Shown: positions 23,484 through 34,121 of the stretch, in pieces | How the letters are laid out: every line of letters starts with the position of its first letter | How positions within the stretch are numbered: the first letter of the stretch is position 1 | Assembly: GCA_900155415.1 (NCBI GenBank) | Contig: LT700187.1 | Span: forward strand, 2,418,001 to 2,482,000 | Reading direction: 5' to 3' | DNA: 64,000 nt | DNA from: Christensenella massiliensis | GTDB taxonomy: Bacteria > Bacillota > Clostridia > Christensenellales > Christensenellaceae | Position numbers and translations under genes: made by a program | Notes under the pieces: model-generated | What the model was told of the DNA's origin: nothing | The model's input: the letters and a program-made list of their open reading frames with translations, nothing else | Database searches by the model: none

Positions 23484-24326
23484 TTAAACATTTTTTGTAT
23501 CAAGGCTGATAAACGAACCCATAGCGCCCGTATTCCCTTTGTCTCTTCGATGAGAAAAAAACAGTTTCTCATGCGTATAAGTACAAAGATCCGCGCAGGT
23601 TATATTTTCAGGCAAAGCGCCTCTGCCTGCGAGCTGAGATAAAATTGCATACTGCAGATCCACGTGCAGCTTCTTCTCTGTTACAGATACCGCATCTCTT
23701 CCAAACTTTTCATAAAAGGGCTGCGCTACATCCTCCTGTACTTCAAACTGTTCTTTCATGATATGGGGGCCGATCCCAATCAAAAGATTTTCCGGCTTCG
23801 TTCCATAGCTGCACAAAAACGTTTCCACGACCTTTGCGGGCAATTCTCCAAAAACGCCCCGCCAGCCTGCATGGCTCACACATGCAATTCTCTGCTTCTT
23901 GTCGGCAAAAAAAACAGGAACACAATCCGCATGCAGGGTCACCGCCGTAATACCCTCTTCATCGATGATCATCGCATCGCAAGGAGGAAGGTCGCTCTCC
24001 CGTGCGATCCCCTTTCCCGCATCTGCCGCAGTTGCCCGATAAATTCCATCCCCATGTGCATAATTGACCAATGCAAGGGATTCATACGGCACCTCCAACG
24101 CGCCGCATACCCGTCTATAGTTCTCCTCTTTATTTTGCGGAGAATTTTCCCTCGTTCTGCTGAGATTCAACGACGCATAGCAACCGCTGCTGACACCGCC
24201 GACACGCGTTGTATAGCAATGCTTTGAAATGCCTGCTTCAAGAAAAGAAGGAATCTCTAAAAAAGAAATTCCATTTTTTTGGCGCAATAAAAAACCATGT
24301 TTTATTTTTGACTGAAACGTCTCCAT
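23484..24326 (-). CDS. pgeF: PgeF/YfiH-family protein (purine nucleoside phosphorylase-like, peptidoglycan editing)
   Basis: A 280-residue member of the multicopper-polyphenol-oxidase (DUF152) family. Zinc-site motifs are TLHADCVPVFF, VSHAGWRGVFG and GIGPHIM. Relatives act on purine nucleosides, and E. coli YfiH removes misincorporated serine from peptidoglycan precursors. Its start overlaps the nrdR stop by one base. In many Firmicutes the homologue lies near sigE/sigG and ftsZ, matching this position. Confidence 0.88.
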   Translation of the reverse strand: METFQSKIKHGFLLRQKNGISFLEIPSFLEAGISKHCYTTRVGGVSSGCYASLNLSRTRENSPQNKEENYRRVCGALEVPYESLALVNYAHGDGIYRATAADAGKGIARESDLPPCDAMIIDEEGITAVTLHADCVPVFFADKKQRIACVSHAGWRGVFGELPAKVVETFLCSYGTKPENLLIGIGPHIMKEQFEVQEDVAQPFYEKFGRDAVSVTEKKLHVDLQYAILSQLAGRGALPENITCADLCTYTHEKLFFSHRRDKGNTGAMGSFISLDTKNV

Positions 24327-24781
24327 TATTTCTCCGTTAAAAGTTTATTGAGTTCTTCTTTAAAAGTGTTGATATCCTTAAACTGGCGGTACACAGATGC
24401 AAAACGCACATAAGCGACTTCATCCAGCTTTCGGAGTCCGTTCATAACGAGCTCGCCCACTTCATGAGAAGTGATTTCCTGAGTGGGCGCATTATATACT
24501 GAACGTTCTATTTCATTGATCAGCTCTTCAATATCCTGAAAGGAAACCTCTCGCTTTTCGCAGGCTTTTATGATGCCTTTCTTAATTTTTTCAATATCAA
24601 AGATTTCGCGTTTCCCATCCTTTTTGATCACAAAAACCGGGAGACTCTCTACTTTTTCGTACGTCGTAAAGCGCTTTCCGCATTTCAGGCACTCCCTGCG
24701 TCTGCGAATAGAAGTCCCATCGTCTACCGGCCGCGAATCGACCACTTTACTTTCGGGAAAATCGCAATAGATACATTTCAC
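24326..24781 (-). CDS. nrdR: Transcriptional repressor NrdR
   Basis: A 151-residue repressor of ribonucleotide reductase genes. The zinc ribbon is [10 protein letters not shown]...[15 protein letters not shown] (C3, C6, C31, C34), followed by an ATP-cone domain ([13 protein letters not shown]). Full length. GTG start with GGAGG upstream. No nrd genes are in the window. Confidence 0.95.
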   Translation of the reverse strand: MKCIYCDFPESKVVDSRPVDDGTSIRRRRECLKCGKRFTTYEKVESLPVFVIKKDGKREIFDIEKIKKGIIKACEKREVSFQDIEELINEIERSVYNAPTQEITSHEVGELVMNGLRKLDEVAYVRFASVYRQFKDINTFKEELNKLLTEK

Positions 24782-24858
24782 TTGTTTTTCCTCCGCAGCG
24801 ACAGATTTCTCTTTGATTCAGTATATCATATTTTGCGCAGGAATACACAATATTTCAC

Positions 24859-25440
24859 TTATCGCACATCTTTTTCCATCATCTTTTTTAATAAAGCTGT
24901 AAATTTTCTTTCTGCCTTGCTGACACATGATTGGGATATCCCCATTTCTTCCGCCACTTCTTTTTGAGAGCTTTCTTTTCCGCTTCCCAAGCCAAAACGT
25001 TTCCAGACGATCTCTTTTTGACGTGCCGGGAGTTTACTGGCTGCTTTTTTCAACGCTTCATGGTTTTCCTTTTTTTCAACTGCTTCCCACACGAGGTCCC
25101 TTGTATCTGCGTATAGTTCTTTTTCCCAATTATCCAGCAAGATTTCTTTTCTATTATTTTTTCTCAGATACATCAATATTTCGTTTCGAATACACCGCGC
25201 CGCATAAGTGGAGAACTTGACGTTTTTGTCCTCCCTAAAATAACCAGCCGCTTTGAGCAGACCTATGCTTCCGACGGAAATCAGGTCTTCAAATTCCGCT
25301 CCGCTGCCTGTATATTTTTTTGCCTCCCATACGACCAACGGGAGGTGCTCTTCGACCAGCAATCTTTCTTCCTCGGTTTTCTCCCCGGAAGCCTTATCTG
25401 TCTGAAAAAAGCTTATTTTCTTTTTTTCGGTTCCATACAT
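24859..25440 (-). CDS. Sigma-70 family factor, SigE/SigK-like, lacking a pro-sequence
   Basis: A 193-residue sigma factor with regions 2 and 4. Region 2 reads FEDLISVGSIGLLKAAGYF and KFSTYAARCIRNEILMYLR, closest to the mother-cell sporulation factors SigE and SigK; region 4 has the helix-turn-helix EVAEEMGISQSCVSKAERK. Only about 35 residues precede region 2, so the amphipathic pro-peptide cleaved by SpoIIGA in SigE is absent. It follows ftsZ after a terminator, the normal sigE position, but spoIIGA and sigG are missing. It may be a remodelled SigE used for something other than spore formation. Confidence 0.82.
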   Translation of the reverse strand: MYGTEKKKISFFQTDKASGEKTEEERLLVEEHLPLVVWEAKKYTGSGAEFEDLISVGSIGLLKAAGYFREDKNVKFSTYAARCIRNEILMYLRKNNRKEILLDNWEKELYADTRDLVWEAVEKKENHEALKKAASKLPARQKEIVWKRFGLGSGKESSQKEVAEEMGISQSCVSKAERKFTALLKKMMEKDVR

Positions 25441-25555
25441 AGCGAAAGTCCACCTTTGTTATATCGTAACACTCCGGAGCTGTCGCATTTTGTCGCTTTA
25501 TGTAGGTTTTAATGAAATTATTTAATGAAATTTCATTTTTTATACTATTATAAAA

Positions 25556-25590
25556 AAGAAAGACCCTTTTCTTTTAGAAAAAGGTCTTTT
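25556..25590 (-). terminator. Terminator after ftsZ
   Basis: Stem AAAGACC...TTTTC / GAAAA...GGTCTTT with one bulge, followed by a T-rich tract on the minus strand. Ends the division cluster. Confidence 0.75.
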
Positions 25591-25618
25591 ATTCCAGCTT
25601 TCTCACAGATACAGCCGA

Positions 25619-26839
25619 TTAATAATCTGTACGATTTCTCCTTGGTTTTTTCTTAAGGAAAGAGGGTATCTCAAGGTCTTCATCACCAAACGGTTCCAAA
25701 GCTTCCTGCCCTTTCGCCCCCATTTCCTTCAATTCCGGCATAGCCGGCGAAGAAGTATTGAGGGTCGCTTTTTCGCGGTCACGATGCGGGATCGGCGGTT
25801 CGAGGTTAAGAGAGACTTCATCAGTAAACTCTATCTTCTCTTCAACTTTCTGCTTCTGCACCTTAGGCATACCTGCCGTTTCCGGGGCGTCAAAGCCAGT
25901 GGCTATTACTGTAATACGCACCTCGTCGTCCAAAGACGGGTCGATGCATACACCAAAGAATACATCCGCTTCCGGGTCCGCCCCCTCCTGAATAATTTTT
26001 GCCGCTTCCTGAATCTCATACATACCGAGCGACGGATCTCCCGTTACATTGAAGATGATTCCGCGCGCACCTTCGATCGTCGTATCGAGCAGCGGACTGT
26101 TGATCGCCTGCTTTGCGGCCTCAACCGTTTTATTTTCTCCGTAACCGATACCGATTCCCATATGCGCAACGCCGCGCAGCGTCATAACCTTTTTGACATC
26201 CGCAAAGTCAAGATTGATAAGGGCGGGCTTGCCAATCAAATCAATGATGCCCTGTATTCCCTGCCTCAGGACATCGTCCGCTACACGAAACGCATCAACG
26301 AGAGGCGTATCCTTACCTACCGTACTGAGCAGCTTATCGTTTGGGATCGTTACGATCGTATCGACGACTGATTTCAAATCTTCAAATCCAGCTTCTGCCG
26401 CTTTCGCGCGGGGATGCCCTTCAAACCAGAACGGTTTCGTAACAAACCCGATCGTAAGGCAGCCGTCCTCCTTTGCGATCTCTGCGATCACGGGTGCGGC
26501 TCCGGTTCCTGTACCGCCGCCGAGGCCGCAGGAAACAAACACAAGGTCGGCCCCTTTGACCGCCTGCTCCAGTTCGTCCCGGCTCTCTTCTGCCGCTTTT
26601 CGCCCCGTAGACGGGTCTGCCCCAGAACCGAGCCCCTTCGTCAGCTTCTCGCCGATCTGTATCTTCTGATCGGCTTTCGAAAGAAAGAGGGCCTGCTTGT
26701 CCGTATTGACGGCAATCAATTCCGCTCCTTTGACTCCAAATTCTATCATTCTGTTGACGGCATTATTTCCTGCGCCGCCAACACCGAAAACGCGAATTTT
26801 TGCAAAATTTTCGCTGTTATTATCAAATTCAAGTGACAT
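25619..26839 (-). CDS. ftsZ: Cell division protein FtsZ
   Basis: A 406-residue tubulin-like GTPase that forms the division ring. GTP-binding signature [11 protein letters not shown], earlier [16 protein letters not shown]7-type synergy segment [12 protein letters not shown] variable linker follows residue 315, then a conserved tail [16 protein letters not shown] for binding FtsA and other partners. AAGGAGG before the ATG. Last gene of the mraZ-ftsZ run, 26 bases after ftsA. Confidence 0.97.
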   Translation of the reverse strand: MSLEFDNNSENFAKIRVFGVGGAGNNAVNRMIEFGVKGAELIAVNTDKQALFLSKADQKIQIGEKLTKGLGSGADPSTGRKAAEESRDELEQAVKGADLVFVSCGLGGGTGTGAAPVIAEIAKEDGCLTIGFVTKPFWFEGHPRAKAAEAGFEDLKSVVDTIVTIPNDKLLSTVGKDTPLVDAFRVADDVLRQGIQGIIDLIGKPALINLDFADVKKVMTLRGVAHMGIGIGYGENKTVEAAKQAINSPLLDTTIEGARGIIFNVTGDPSLGMYEIQEAAKIIQEGADPEADVFFGVCIDPSLDDEVRITVIATGFDAPETAGMPKVQKQKVEEKIEFTDEVSLNLEPPIPHRDREKATLNTSSPAMPELKEMGAKGQEALEPFGDEDLEIPSFLKKKPRRNRTDY

Positions 26840-26865
26840 TTGTTTTCCTCCTTGGTATGGATAAG

Positions 26866-28047
26866 TTATTCAAACAGTACATCCTGTCCCTTTCCAAAAA
26901 AGCCCTTTTTTCTGGTCGGAGGCTTGCTTTGAATGTAACCGTCATACGCATATTGCATCAGCGCATAGGCCGAATGCATATCCGGCGGCTGAAGCTTGGT
27001 GTTTGGAACCTTGATCAGAGAGGGTATCCGCCCCGATACCGCCCGGAAAAAGCTGTCTGAGCCTTTCATAAACGCGAGTCCCCCACCTGTCAGATAAATA
27101 TTGATCTTTCTGCCAAGCTTTGCTTCGACCCTTGATATATATCTGCCGATATACATAATAAGATGCTCAACACGCGCGTCGATGATCTCCTTTAACAAAT
27201 CGTAGGGATACTTTCTAAGCTTTCCTTCTGCATCCTTTGCAAACAACTGTGATATGCTGTTGTTGTCACTCAGGCCAAATGTATAGCGGCGCTTCAGCTG
27301 TTCCGCCGTTTCCGCCTCAACTTTCATGGCATAAGAAATATCGCTTGTTATATGTCCACCGCCCATCGGGATCGTTGCAAAATATAAAATAGAATCTCCA
27401 TAGACGATAGAAAAATTTGTACTGTAATAGCCGATATCTATCAGGGCAGCAAAGGAATCCCGCTTTTCTGCCGGAAGCAGATAAAGCGCCTCCGCAAGAG
27501 GCTCGGGTATAAAATAATCCACTCTGACGCCTAAATGGTTCAAAAGATCGAGCGCATCCTTTAAGAAAAACTTATTGGCAAACGTAAACGAAACGCTCCC
27601 CCGCAAATTTTTTGTCGGAACGTCATAGGGTTCCAGATATACATTTTTATCGTCGAGTAAAAACCATGCCGGCCACTCATGAACGAGCGATAGGTCTTCC
27701 AGAATGTCAAAGCGCCGTGCTCTTTCTACAAGTCTGTCTACATCGCGCTCTGAGACCCGTCCTTTTACAGGCACCTGCGCAGACTGGGTAATCACTTTAA
27801 TAAAAGAACCCGGTATCCCTACATCAGCGCTCCTGATGCGAAATCCGGTTTGACGTTCACACGATTCCAAAGCCTGCTCTACCGCATAAATAACATTTTT
27901 GGAATCCACCCAATTTGCTTTTTTGATGCCCGAATAGGGAACCTGCGCGTAACCTAAAACCTCCAGCCCCATGCGCTGCTTTCTTTCAGCGACGGTGCAG
28001 GAAATTTTCGAAGTTCCAAATTCAACAACCGTTTTGAAATCTTTCAT
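26866..28047 (-). CDS. ftsA: Cell division protein FtsA
   Basis: A 393-residue actin-like protein that tethers FtsZ to the membrane. ATPase blocks [29 protein letters not shown] and [11 protein letters not shown]; the C-terminal [14 protein letters not shown] is the membrane-targeting amphipathic segment. It is somewhat divergent from model FtsA proteins but its length, order and position before ftsZ fit. Confidence 0.9.
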   Translation of the reverse strand: MKDFKTVVEFGTSKISCTVAERKQRMGLEVLGYAQVPYSGIKKANWVDSKNVIYAVEQALESCERQTGFRIRSADVGIPGSFIKVITQSAQVPVKGRVSERDVDRLVERARRFDILEDLSLVHEWPAWFLLDDKNVYLEPYDVPTKNLRGSVSFTFANKFFLKDALDLLNHLGVRVDYFIPEPLAEALYLLPAEKRDSFAALIDIGYYSTNFSIVYGDSILYFATIPMGGGHITSDISYAMKVEAETAEQLKRRYTFGLSDNNSISQLFAKDAEGKLRKYPYDLLKEIIDARVEHLIMYIGRYISRVEAKLGRKINIYLTGGGLAFMKGSDSFFRAVSGRIPSLIKVPNTKLQPPDMHSAYALMQYAYDGYIQSKPPTRKKGFFGKGQDVLFE

Positions 28048-28192
28048 TCAAAAACCAACCTTAGCGTCCCGTTTTCTTACGTAATTGAAAACCATTATGC
28101 ATATCATACCACATTTATTCTAAAAACGAAACACTTTTGTGTAAATTCCGTTCTATTTGCGGCCCTTCCTGCTCCTTATTCCCATCTGCAGC

Positions 28193-29023
28193 CTATTCTG
28201 CCGCTTCCTCTTCGGGAGTTTGCATACCATCCCCGCCATCCGGCTGAGTCGTATCCTCAGATGGCACGGCAGCTTCATCACCATTCAGCTGATAGGTCGC
28301 CGATATTCCCAGAGTCACATCAAGCGTTCCTGTTATATCCCCACTTGCTGCAAGCTTAGGGATCATGCGCTTTATCATTTTTACTTTATCCGCTACCTTA
28401 TCTGCCTGTCCGAATTTGATATCCAGACCTTCCCTTGTCCGCATTTTGATATTGTTGATATCCGTCAGGTCTATTGTTTCTATTTGCTCTGCAAGCTCTC
28501 TTTCCTGAAGAGCAGTTAGAATCTCTGAATATACATTTACCTTAAAGCTGTCCTGCGTTGATAATTGCTCCCCAAGATTTACTGCCTCTATCGAAAATCC
28601 AGTAACGACCGGATATTGCTCCGCCGGCAGCTCTGAGAGCATCTCCAAAACATTTGCATGGACATCTGCCAGCAAATACTGCTCCGCATAAGGGATCACC
28701 GCTGCCGCAGTACGTTCTTCCACTTCAATCACCAAGGTTTTGGGATAGTCTTTCGCAATATCTTTTACTTCCAAATAAGGCTCCGCTTCGATCCGTTCCT
28801 TTATTTCATCCTCGTTTACAAAAAACATGTGGGTTTTAGGCTCGATCTCCGCCAATTTTGCAATATCGCTGTTGGAAAATGTTGGGTGCGTTCCCGTAAT
28901 CTTGATATTCTCTACCTGAAAATAAGCATATACAAAGTAACCTGCTCCTGCCAAAAGCAATATAATCAATACGACCGTCAGTATCGTTTTTCCGACGCTG
29001 TGCGCTTTTCTCCGTTCCTTCAT
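28193..29023 (-). CDS. ftsQ: Cell division protein FtsQ/DivIB
   Basis: A 276-residue bitopic protein: short basic cytoplasmic start, one membrane helix (about residues 14-34), a POTRA domain (IKITGTHPTFSNSDI), a beta domain ending near residue 240, and an acidic Pro-rich tail. It stabilises the FtsL-FtsB complex of the divisome. Start after GGAGG. It directly follows ftsW; the usual murG and murB genes between them are absent. Confidence 0.88.
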   Translation of the reverse strand: MKERRKAHSVGKTILTVVLIILLLAGAGYFVYAYFQVENIKITGTHPTFSNSDIAKLAEIEPKTHMFFVNEDEIKERIEAEPYLEVKDIAKDYPKTLVIEVEERTAAAVIPYAEQYLLADVHANVLEMLSELPAEQYPVVTGFSIEAVNLGEQLSTQDSFKVNVYSEILTALQERELAEQIETIDLTDINNIKMRTREGLDIKFGQADKVADKVKMIKRMIPKLAASGDITGTLDVTLGISATYQLNGDEAAVPSEDTTQPDGGDGMQTPEEEAAE

Positions 29024-29033
29024 ATCTCCTCCG

Positions 29034-30188
29034 TCATGCCTTTCTGCGCGCCGCGCTGCCCGCCATCATGATTCTCCGGCCCTGCTTTGAAATATTGAGC
29101 AATATCCCGATCATGCTCATAAAGATGATCAGCGACGAGCTTCCATAGCTAATAAACGGCAAAGACACGCCTGTAGGCGGCAAGGAGGCAGTTACTACGC
29201 CCACATTAACGATCACCTGCAGCCCTATCAGCGTAATAATTCCCGTCGCAAGCATCGTGCCGAATAGATCGGGAGCCGTTGCCGCAACCTTGATGCCTCT
29301 GTAGATCAGAAAAATAAACAAGGCAAGCAGCAGAACCGCCCCCACAAGCCCCAGCTCTTCCGCTATGATCGAAAAAATAAAATCCGACTCTCCGTACGGA
29401 AGCCATGAAAGCTTCTGCGTTCCATTGCCGATGCCCTGTCCGAATAGCCCGCCCGAGCCGATCCCATATAATGCCTGAATCACCTGATACCCATCCCCTG
29501 TCGGATCCTGCCACGGGTCCATAAACGAGGTGACTCGCGCAACGCGATATCCTTTTTGGAACATGAGTACGAAAAGCCCAACGGCGCCGATCCCGCCTAT
29601 CGCGGCAAGATGCCAGCCTTTTGCGCCTCCTACAAAAATCATAATAAATGTAAGCGCGCATAAAATAAGAATGGCAGAATAATTAGGCTGAAAATAGAGC
29701 AGGATGCAAATCGGCGCAAGCACCAATAAAGGTGGAAGAATACCATGCCGCAGCGTATTCATTCGATTACGGTTGATATAGACAGAAGCCGCGATAAAAA
29801 CGATCAAGGCAAATTTAGCAATCTCCGCAGGCTGAATACTGATCCCAAATACCCGAATCCACCGGGAGGACCCATTCAGATTCGTTCCCGCGCTCGTCAG
29901 AACAGCAATTAAAAAAATGCCTGCGACCGCGAGGAGGATATACCGCAGCTTAAACAGCTTCTTATAATCAAAAAACATAAAGAATATCATCGCCACAAGC
30001 CCTATTGCTGCGCCAATGAGCTGCTTTTTGAAAAGCGCCAGCCCATCATAATCATACTCCGCGGAGGACTGCGCCATATAATAGCTGGCGCTGAACACCA
30101 TGATGACTCCGTAGGCGATCAATATAAGCGTTACGATCAGAATGGAATAATCGATCGACCCTTTTTGTAGGATACTCTTTTTCTGCAT
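29034..30188 (-). CDS. ftsW: SEDS-family peptidoglycan polymerase FtsW/SpoVE
   Basis: A 384-residue protein with about ten membrane helices. Family blocks: WIRVFGISIQPAEIAKFALI, QPNYSAILIL, GYQVIQALYGIGSGG and the C-terminal PPTGVSLPFISYGSSSL. It makes glycan strands at the septum together with a class B penicillin-binding protein. The PBP of this cluster has lost its active site, so FtsW may pair with another PBP. It begins two bases after murD. Confidence 0.93.
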   Translation of the reverse strand: MQKKSILQKGSIDYSILIVTLILIAYGVIMVFSASYYMAQSSAEYDYDGLALFKKQLIGAAIGLVAMIFFMFFDYKKLFKLRYILLAVAGIFLIAVLTSAGTNLNGSSRWIRVFGISIQPAEIAKFALIVFIAASVYINRNRMNTLRHGILPPLLVLAPICILLYFQPNYSAILILCALTFIMIFVGGAKGWHLAAIGGIGAVGLFVLMFQKGYRVARVTSFMDPWQDPTGDGYQVIQALYGIGSGGLFGQGIGNGTQKLSWLPYGESDFIFSIIAEELGLVGAVLLLALFIFLIYRGIKVAATAPDLFGTMLATGIITLIGLQVIVNVGVVTASLPPTGVSLPFISYGSSSLIIFMSMIGILLNISKQGRRIMMAGSAARRKA

Positions 30189-30189
30189 A

Positions 30190-31545
30190 TCAAAGTCCGT
30201 TTACGATCTCCTTAAAAATACGTCCCCTCTCTTCGAAGTTCGGGAACATGTCCCAACTGGCGCAGGCCGGCGAAAGCAGAACGTTATCTCCCTCGTCCGC
30301 TATGCTATACGCCTTGAGCACTGCGTCTTCAAAGCCATTAGCGCAAATATAGTTCCGATATCCGCAGTATTCAGCCGCTTCCATCAATTTTTCCGCCGTA
30401 TCTCCAAGGACGATGACCGCCTTGATCAGAGGCGTAAATGCTTCGAACAGCGGCACAAAATCATTCTTCTTATCATAACCTCCCAAGATCAATACGGTCG
30501 GTGCAGCCATCGCGCGTATCGCGTTTACCGTCGCATCCGGATTCGTTCCTTTGGAATCGTTAATAAAGGTGACCCCGTTCACCGTTCGAACAAATTCGAT
30601 TCGATGTTCTACACCCGGAAAAGTGCGAAGCGTATGCGCGATTACATCTGGAGCGATCCCATATAGACAGGCCAACGCCGTAGCTGCGAGCGCATTTTCG
30701 AGATTGTGATGTCCCGGGATGCGCAGCTCCGCAGCAGGCATAATATTTCTCTTCCTTCCATTCAAGGAAAACCGGATTTCTCCTTCCTCCACAAAGGCGC
30801 CGTCCTCCACTACTTTTTCTGTACTGAACCAAATCACCTTTGCGCTGATCTGTCCCTCAAGCTCTCTCACGATCTCGTTGTCATAATTAAGCACACAGTA
30901 ATCTTCCGGCGTTTGATTTTTAAAGATCTTTGCTTTCGCTGCAATATAATTTTCCATCGTTCCATAGCGGTCCAGATGGTCTTCTGTAATATTCAGTATG
31001 GCGCTTTCCCGCGGACGATAGGATTCGATCGTATCGAGCTGCAGCGCCGCTGTTTCGGCTACTACAACATCCCCCGGCTGCGTTTGCATCGCCTCCTGCG
31101 TGATTGGAACGCCAATATTGCCCAATACATGCGTTGGGATCCCTGCATTTTTGAATATTTCCCCCGTCAGAGCCGTTGTCGTCGTTTTCCCGTTCGTTCC
31201 CGTGATCGCAATAAAGTCGGCCTTCGAGACCGCAAAGCCAAGCTCGATCTCTGCAATAACATGCTTGCCTAATTCATATGCTTTGCGGATAAAAGGAAGC
31301 CCCAGCGGCACTCCCGGACTAAGGACGAGAATGTCCATCTCAGGGATGATATCCGTAGGCTCCTTTCCCAACATGTCGTGGTAAATGCAGCCATCTAATT
31401 CCTGAAGCAGTTCCTGCGGAATATCCTCGCGTTTTTTTACATCATAGACCGTTACGTCTGCTCCAAGCCTGCATAAAAGCGCGGCGGAAGATACGCCGCT
31501 TTTCGCCATTCCGATAACCAGTACTTTTTTATTTTTGTAGTCCAT
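30190..31545 (-). CDS. murD: UDP-N-acetylmuramoyl-L-alanine:D-glutamate ligase MurD
   Basis: A 451-residue Mur ligase adding D-glutamate in the cytoplasm. ATP site AITGTNGKTTTTAL, second-domain block NITEDHLDRYG and the C-terminal FINDSKGTNPDAT, ILGGYDKKNDF. Start at 31545 after AGGAGG; an in-frame ATG upstream (31566) lacks a site. Confidence 0.95.
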   Translation of the reverse strand: MDYKNKKVLVIGMAKSGVSSAALLCRLGADVTVYDVKKREDIPQELLQELDGCIYHDMLGKEPTDIIPEMDILVLSPGVPLGLPFIRKAYELGKHVIAEIELGFAVSKADFIAITGTNGKTTTTALTGEIFKNAGIPTHVLGNIGVPITQEAMQTQPGDVVVAETAALQLDTIESYRPRESAILNITEDHLDRYGTMENYIAAKAKIFKNQTPEDYCVLNYDNEIVRELEGQISAKVIWFSTEKVVEDGAFVEEGEIRFSLNGRKRNIMPAAELRIPGHHNLENALAATALACLYGIAPDVIAHTLRTFPGVEHRIEFVRTVNGVTFINDSKGTNPDATVNAIRAMAAPTVLILGGYDKKNDFVPLFEAFTPLIKAVIVLGDTAEKLMEAAEYCGYRNYICANGFEDAVLKAYSIADEGDNVLLSPACASWDMFPNFEERGRIFKEIVNGL

Positions 31546-31570
31546 ATTACGCCTCCTGAAGTACATCCGC

Positions 31571-32584
31571 CTAAACCGTGAAGAAGAACAGCAAAAAAGC
31601 TCCGGCGCTCAGAAGCACCGTTGCGATCATATATCCTGTAACGACCTGCGTTTCGCTCGCGCCCCCAAGCTCAAAATGATGATGAAGCGGCGCCATGCGG
31701 AATACGCGTTTCCCACGCAGTTTGAAGGAGCCGACCTGAATAATAACGGATATCGCCGAAAGGACAAACATAAAGCCCATGACCGGCAGAAAAAGCTGCA
31801 GGCCCGTCGCAATGCCCATAGCGGTCAGCGCCGCTCCGAGCGCAAACGCACCCGTGTCTCCCATAAAAACTTTCGCGGGATGTACATTAAAGCACAAAAA
31901 TGCAATGCATGCGCCTGTGACCGACGCCGTAAACATTGTCATGTTAGACATATCCGTTAAAATTTCTGCGCTCGACATGCCAACTGCGCCAATGACACTC
32001 AGCAAGAATATCAAAAGAAATGTGGATGAATTGATCAGCGTGATTCCCGTCGCAAGACCATCAAGCCCGTCTGTTAAATTTACGCTGTTGACCATAGCAA
32101 GGAGCACGAACATCGTAAACGGAATAAAACCGACCCCCATATGCCATAACTGGGCAGACACCGGTATCATCACGAAATCGATCTCAAGCCAATAATATGC
32201 GAGGCAGGCTACAAGAGCCGCAGCTACGAGCTGCAGTACGATCTTTTGCCATGCCCGCAGGCCGAGCGAACGCTTTTTAAACAGCTTGAGCCCATCGTCT
32301 AAAAAACCGATCGCCGTAAAAGCCAAAACGGTGACGACAGCGAAAAGCGTATCATTTAAATCTCCAGACGAAAAGACGAAGCTCGCCGCAATAATGCCAA
32401 TCAGCATCGCGATCCCGCCCATCGTCGGCGTCCCCTCTTTCACAAGATGTGTCTGCGGACCGTCATCACGAACATGCTGCCCTGCTTTTGCTTTCTTCAG
32501 GATCGGAATCAATATCTTCGATGCAATGAAAGTGATCGCGAAAGCGATCAATATCGTAACCAGTATCTGTACTGTAAAATTCAT
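31571..32584 (-). CDS. mraY: Phospho-MurNAc-pentapeptide transferase MraY
   Basis: A 337-residue integral membrane enzyme making lipid I. Active-site blocks: GTPTMGGIAML, GFLDDGLK, NSVNLTDGLDGLATG, FMGDTGAFALGA and FRMAPLHHHFELGG. About ten membrane segments. The gene directly follows murE with a 24-base gap; murF, normally between them, is missing. Confidence 0.96.
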   Translation of the reverse strand: MNFTVQILVTILIAFAITFIASKILIPILKKAKAGQHVRDDGPQTHLVKEGTPTMGGIAMLIGIIAASFVFSSGDLNDTLFAVVTVLAFTAIGFLDDGLKLFKKRSLGLRAWQKIVLQLVAAALVACLAYYWLEIDFVMIPVSAQLWHMGVGFIPFTMFVLLAMVNSVNLTDGLDGLATGITLINSSTFLLIFLLSVIGAVGMSSAEILTDMSNMTMFTASVTGACIAFLCFNVHPAKVFMGDTGAFALGAALTAMGIATGLQLFLPVMGFMFVLSAISVIIQVGSFKLRGKRVFRMAPLHHHFELGGASETQVVTGYMIATVLLSAGAFLLFFFTV

Positions 32585-32608
32585 AAAGCGTTAATCCTTT
32601 ATCTTTCG

Positions 32609-34066
32609 TTATTTTCCTGCGGGCGCCATCCGGTCCAGAATTTCTTCCACGACAACCTTTTCATCAAAATCATGTTTCACGCCTTTGATTTCCTGATAGT
32701 CCTCATGGCCTTTTCCTGCCAGCAGGATCACATCATCTTTTTTCGCATTGCGGATCGCATATTCTATTGCATCTCTGCGGTTTTCTATACAGACGTATTC
32801 TCCGCCCGTTTGCTTCATTCCCTCTTCGATCTGCGCAATGATCGCTCCCGGCTCCTCAAATCGCGGATTATCTGATGTGATTACCGTAAAATCCGCACGC
32901 TCGCCCGCTATTTTCCCCATAATGGCCCGTTTGCTCGAATCCCGGTTTCCACCGCAGCCGAAAATGGTCACGACGCGGGCAGGCGCAAAGCTTTTCGCCG
33001 TATCGAGTGCATTTTTAAGGCTATCCGGTGTATGCGCATAATCGAGGATGATACTGAAATCCCTTCCGTGTGTATCAAGCGGCTCAAATCGTCCTGCCAC
33101 AGGCTTCATCTGCTTCAGGCCATGTTCGATACAGTAGCTGTCGATCCCCGCCGCATGACAAGCCACAACGGCAGCCATAGCGTTATATACAGTAAAATAT
33201 CCCGGTATCGGCACTTCAATATGCAGATCACGTCCATCGATCTCCACTGTGAATCTTGTTTTTTCATGGGTCAATTCCAAATCTTTTGCCGCATACTGTA
33301 TCGGCTGCAGCACACTATATTTTATGACCTCCCGTTTAGCCGCTCCCATCATATTGGCTGCACTATCGTCATCGATATTGATGATCGATATCTCCGACTG
33401 TTCAAACAGCATGCTTTTCGCTTGTATGTAATTATCCCATGTTTCATGGAAATCCAAATGATCCTGCGTCAAATTGGTGAAAATACCGATATCAAAATCG
33501 ATCCCATAAACGCGCTTCAAAACCAAGGAATGTGAGGATACCTCCATCACAAGGACTTCGCACCCCTCATCCGCCATTTCTTTCAGAAGTCTTTGCAGAT
33601 CAATAGATTCAGGAGTCGTGCGCTCCGTATGAAGCACCCTGTCTCCAATCATATTACGAATCGTTCCGATCAGCCCGACTTTGCGGCCTGCCTGTTCCGC
33701 GACCGCTTTGATCATATAGGTCGTAGTGGTCTTGCCGTTCGTTCCCGTTACTCCAATCATTTTCATACGGCGGGCGGGATAGCCAAAAAAGCGGCAGGCA
33801 GCAAGCGCCATCGTTTCTCTGTCGTTTTTCACAATGACCTGCGGCACCTTAATATGCTCCTGATACTCCGTTACCACGACTGCCGCTGCGCCTTTTTTCA
33901 CGGCATCCGGCGCATACTTGTGCCCATCTTCTGCAAATCCGGAAATACAAAAGAACAAATCGCCTTTGCGTACGCTGCGGGAATCATACTTCAGGTCCTT
34001 GATCTCCGTCGCACCGTCTCCGTGAATTTGACAATTCATATCGCGAAACAACTCTTTTAATTTCAT
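32609..34066 (-). CDS. murE: UDP-MurNAc-tripeptide synthetase MurE, meso-diaminopimelate type
   Basis: A 485-residue Mur ligase. ATP site VTGTNGKTTTTYMI, middle-domain LTQDHLDFHETWDNY, and DNPRFEEP: the DNPR motif marks enzymes that add meso-diaminopimelate rather than lysine. AGGAGG precedes the ATG. Located between the penicillin-binding protein gene and mraY. Confidence 0.95.
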   Translation of the reverse strand: MKLKELFRDMNCQIHGDGATEIKDLKYDSRSVRKGDLFFCISGFAEDGHKYAPDAVKKGAAAVVVTEYQEHIKVPQVIVKNDRETMALAACRFFGYPARRMKMIGVTGTNGKTTTTYMIKAVAEQAGRKVGLIGTIRNMIGDRVLHTERTTPESIDLQRLLKEMADEGCEVLVMEVSSHSLVLKRVYGIDFDIGIFTNLTQDHLDFHETWDNYIQAKSMLFEQSEISIINIDDDSAANMMGAAKREVIKYSVLQPIQYAAKDLELTHEKTRFTVEIDGRDLHIEVPIPGYFTVYNAMAAVVACHAAGIDSYCIEHGLKQMKPVAGRFEPLDTHGRDFSIILDYAHTPDSLKNALDTAKSFAPARVVTIFGCGGNRDSSKRAIMGKIAGERADFTVITSDNPRFEEPGAIIAQIEEGMKQTGGEYVCIENRRDAIEYAIRNAKKDDVILLAGKGHEDYQEIKGVKHDFDEKVVVEEILDRMAPAGK

Positions 34067-34121
34067 TTCCCAGTTCCTCCTGAAATCCGGATTTTATTAT
34101 ACCACAAAATATTGTATCCAT

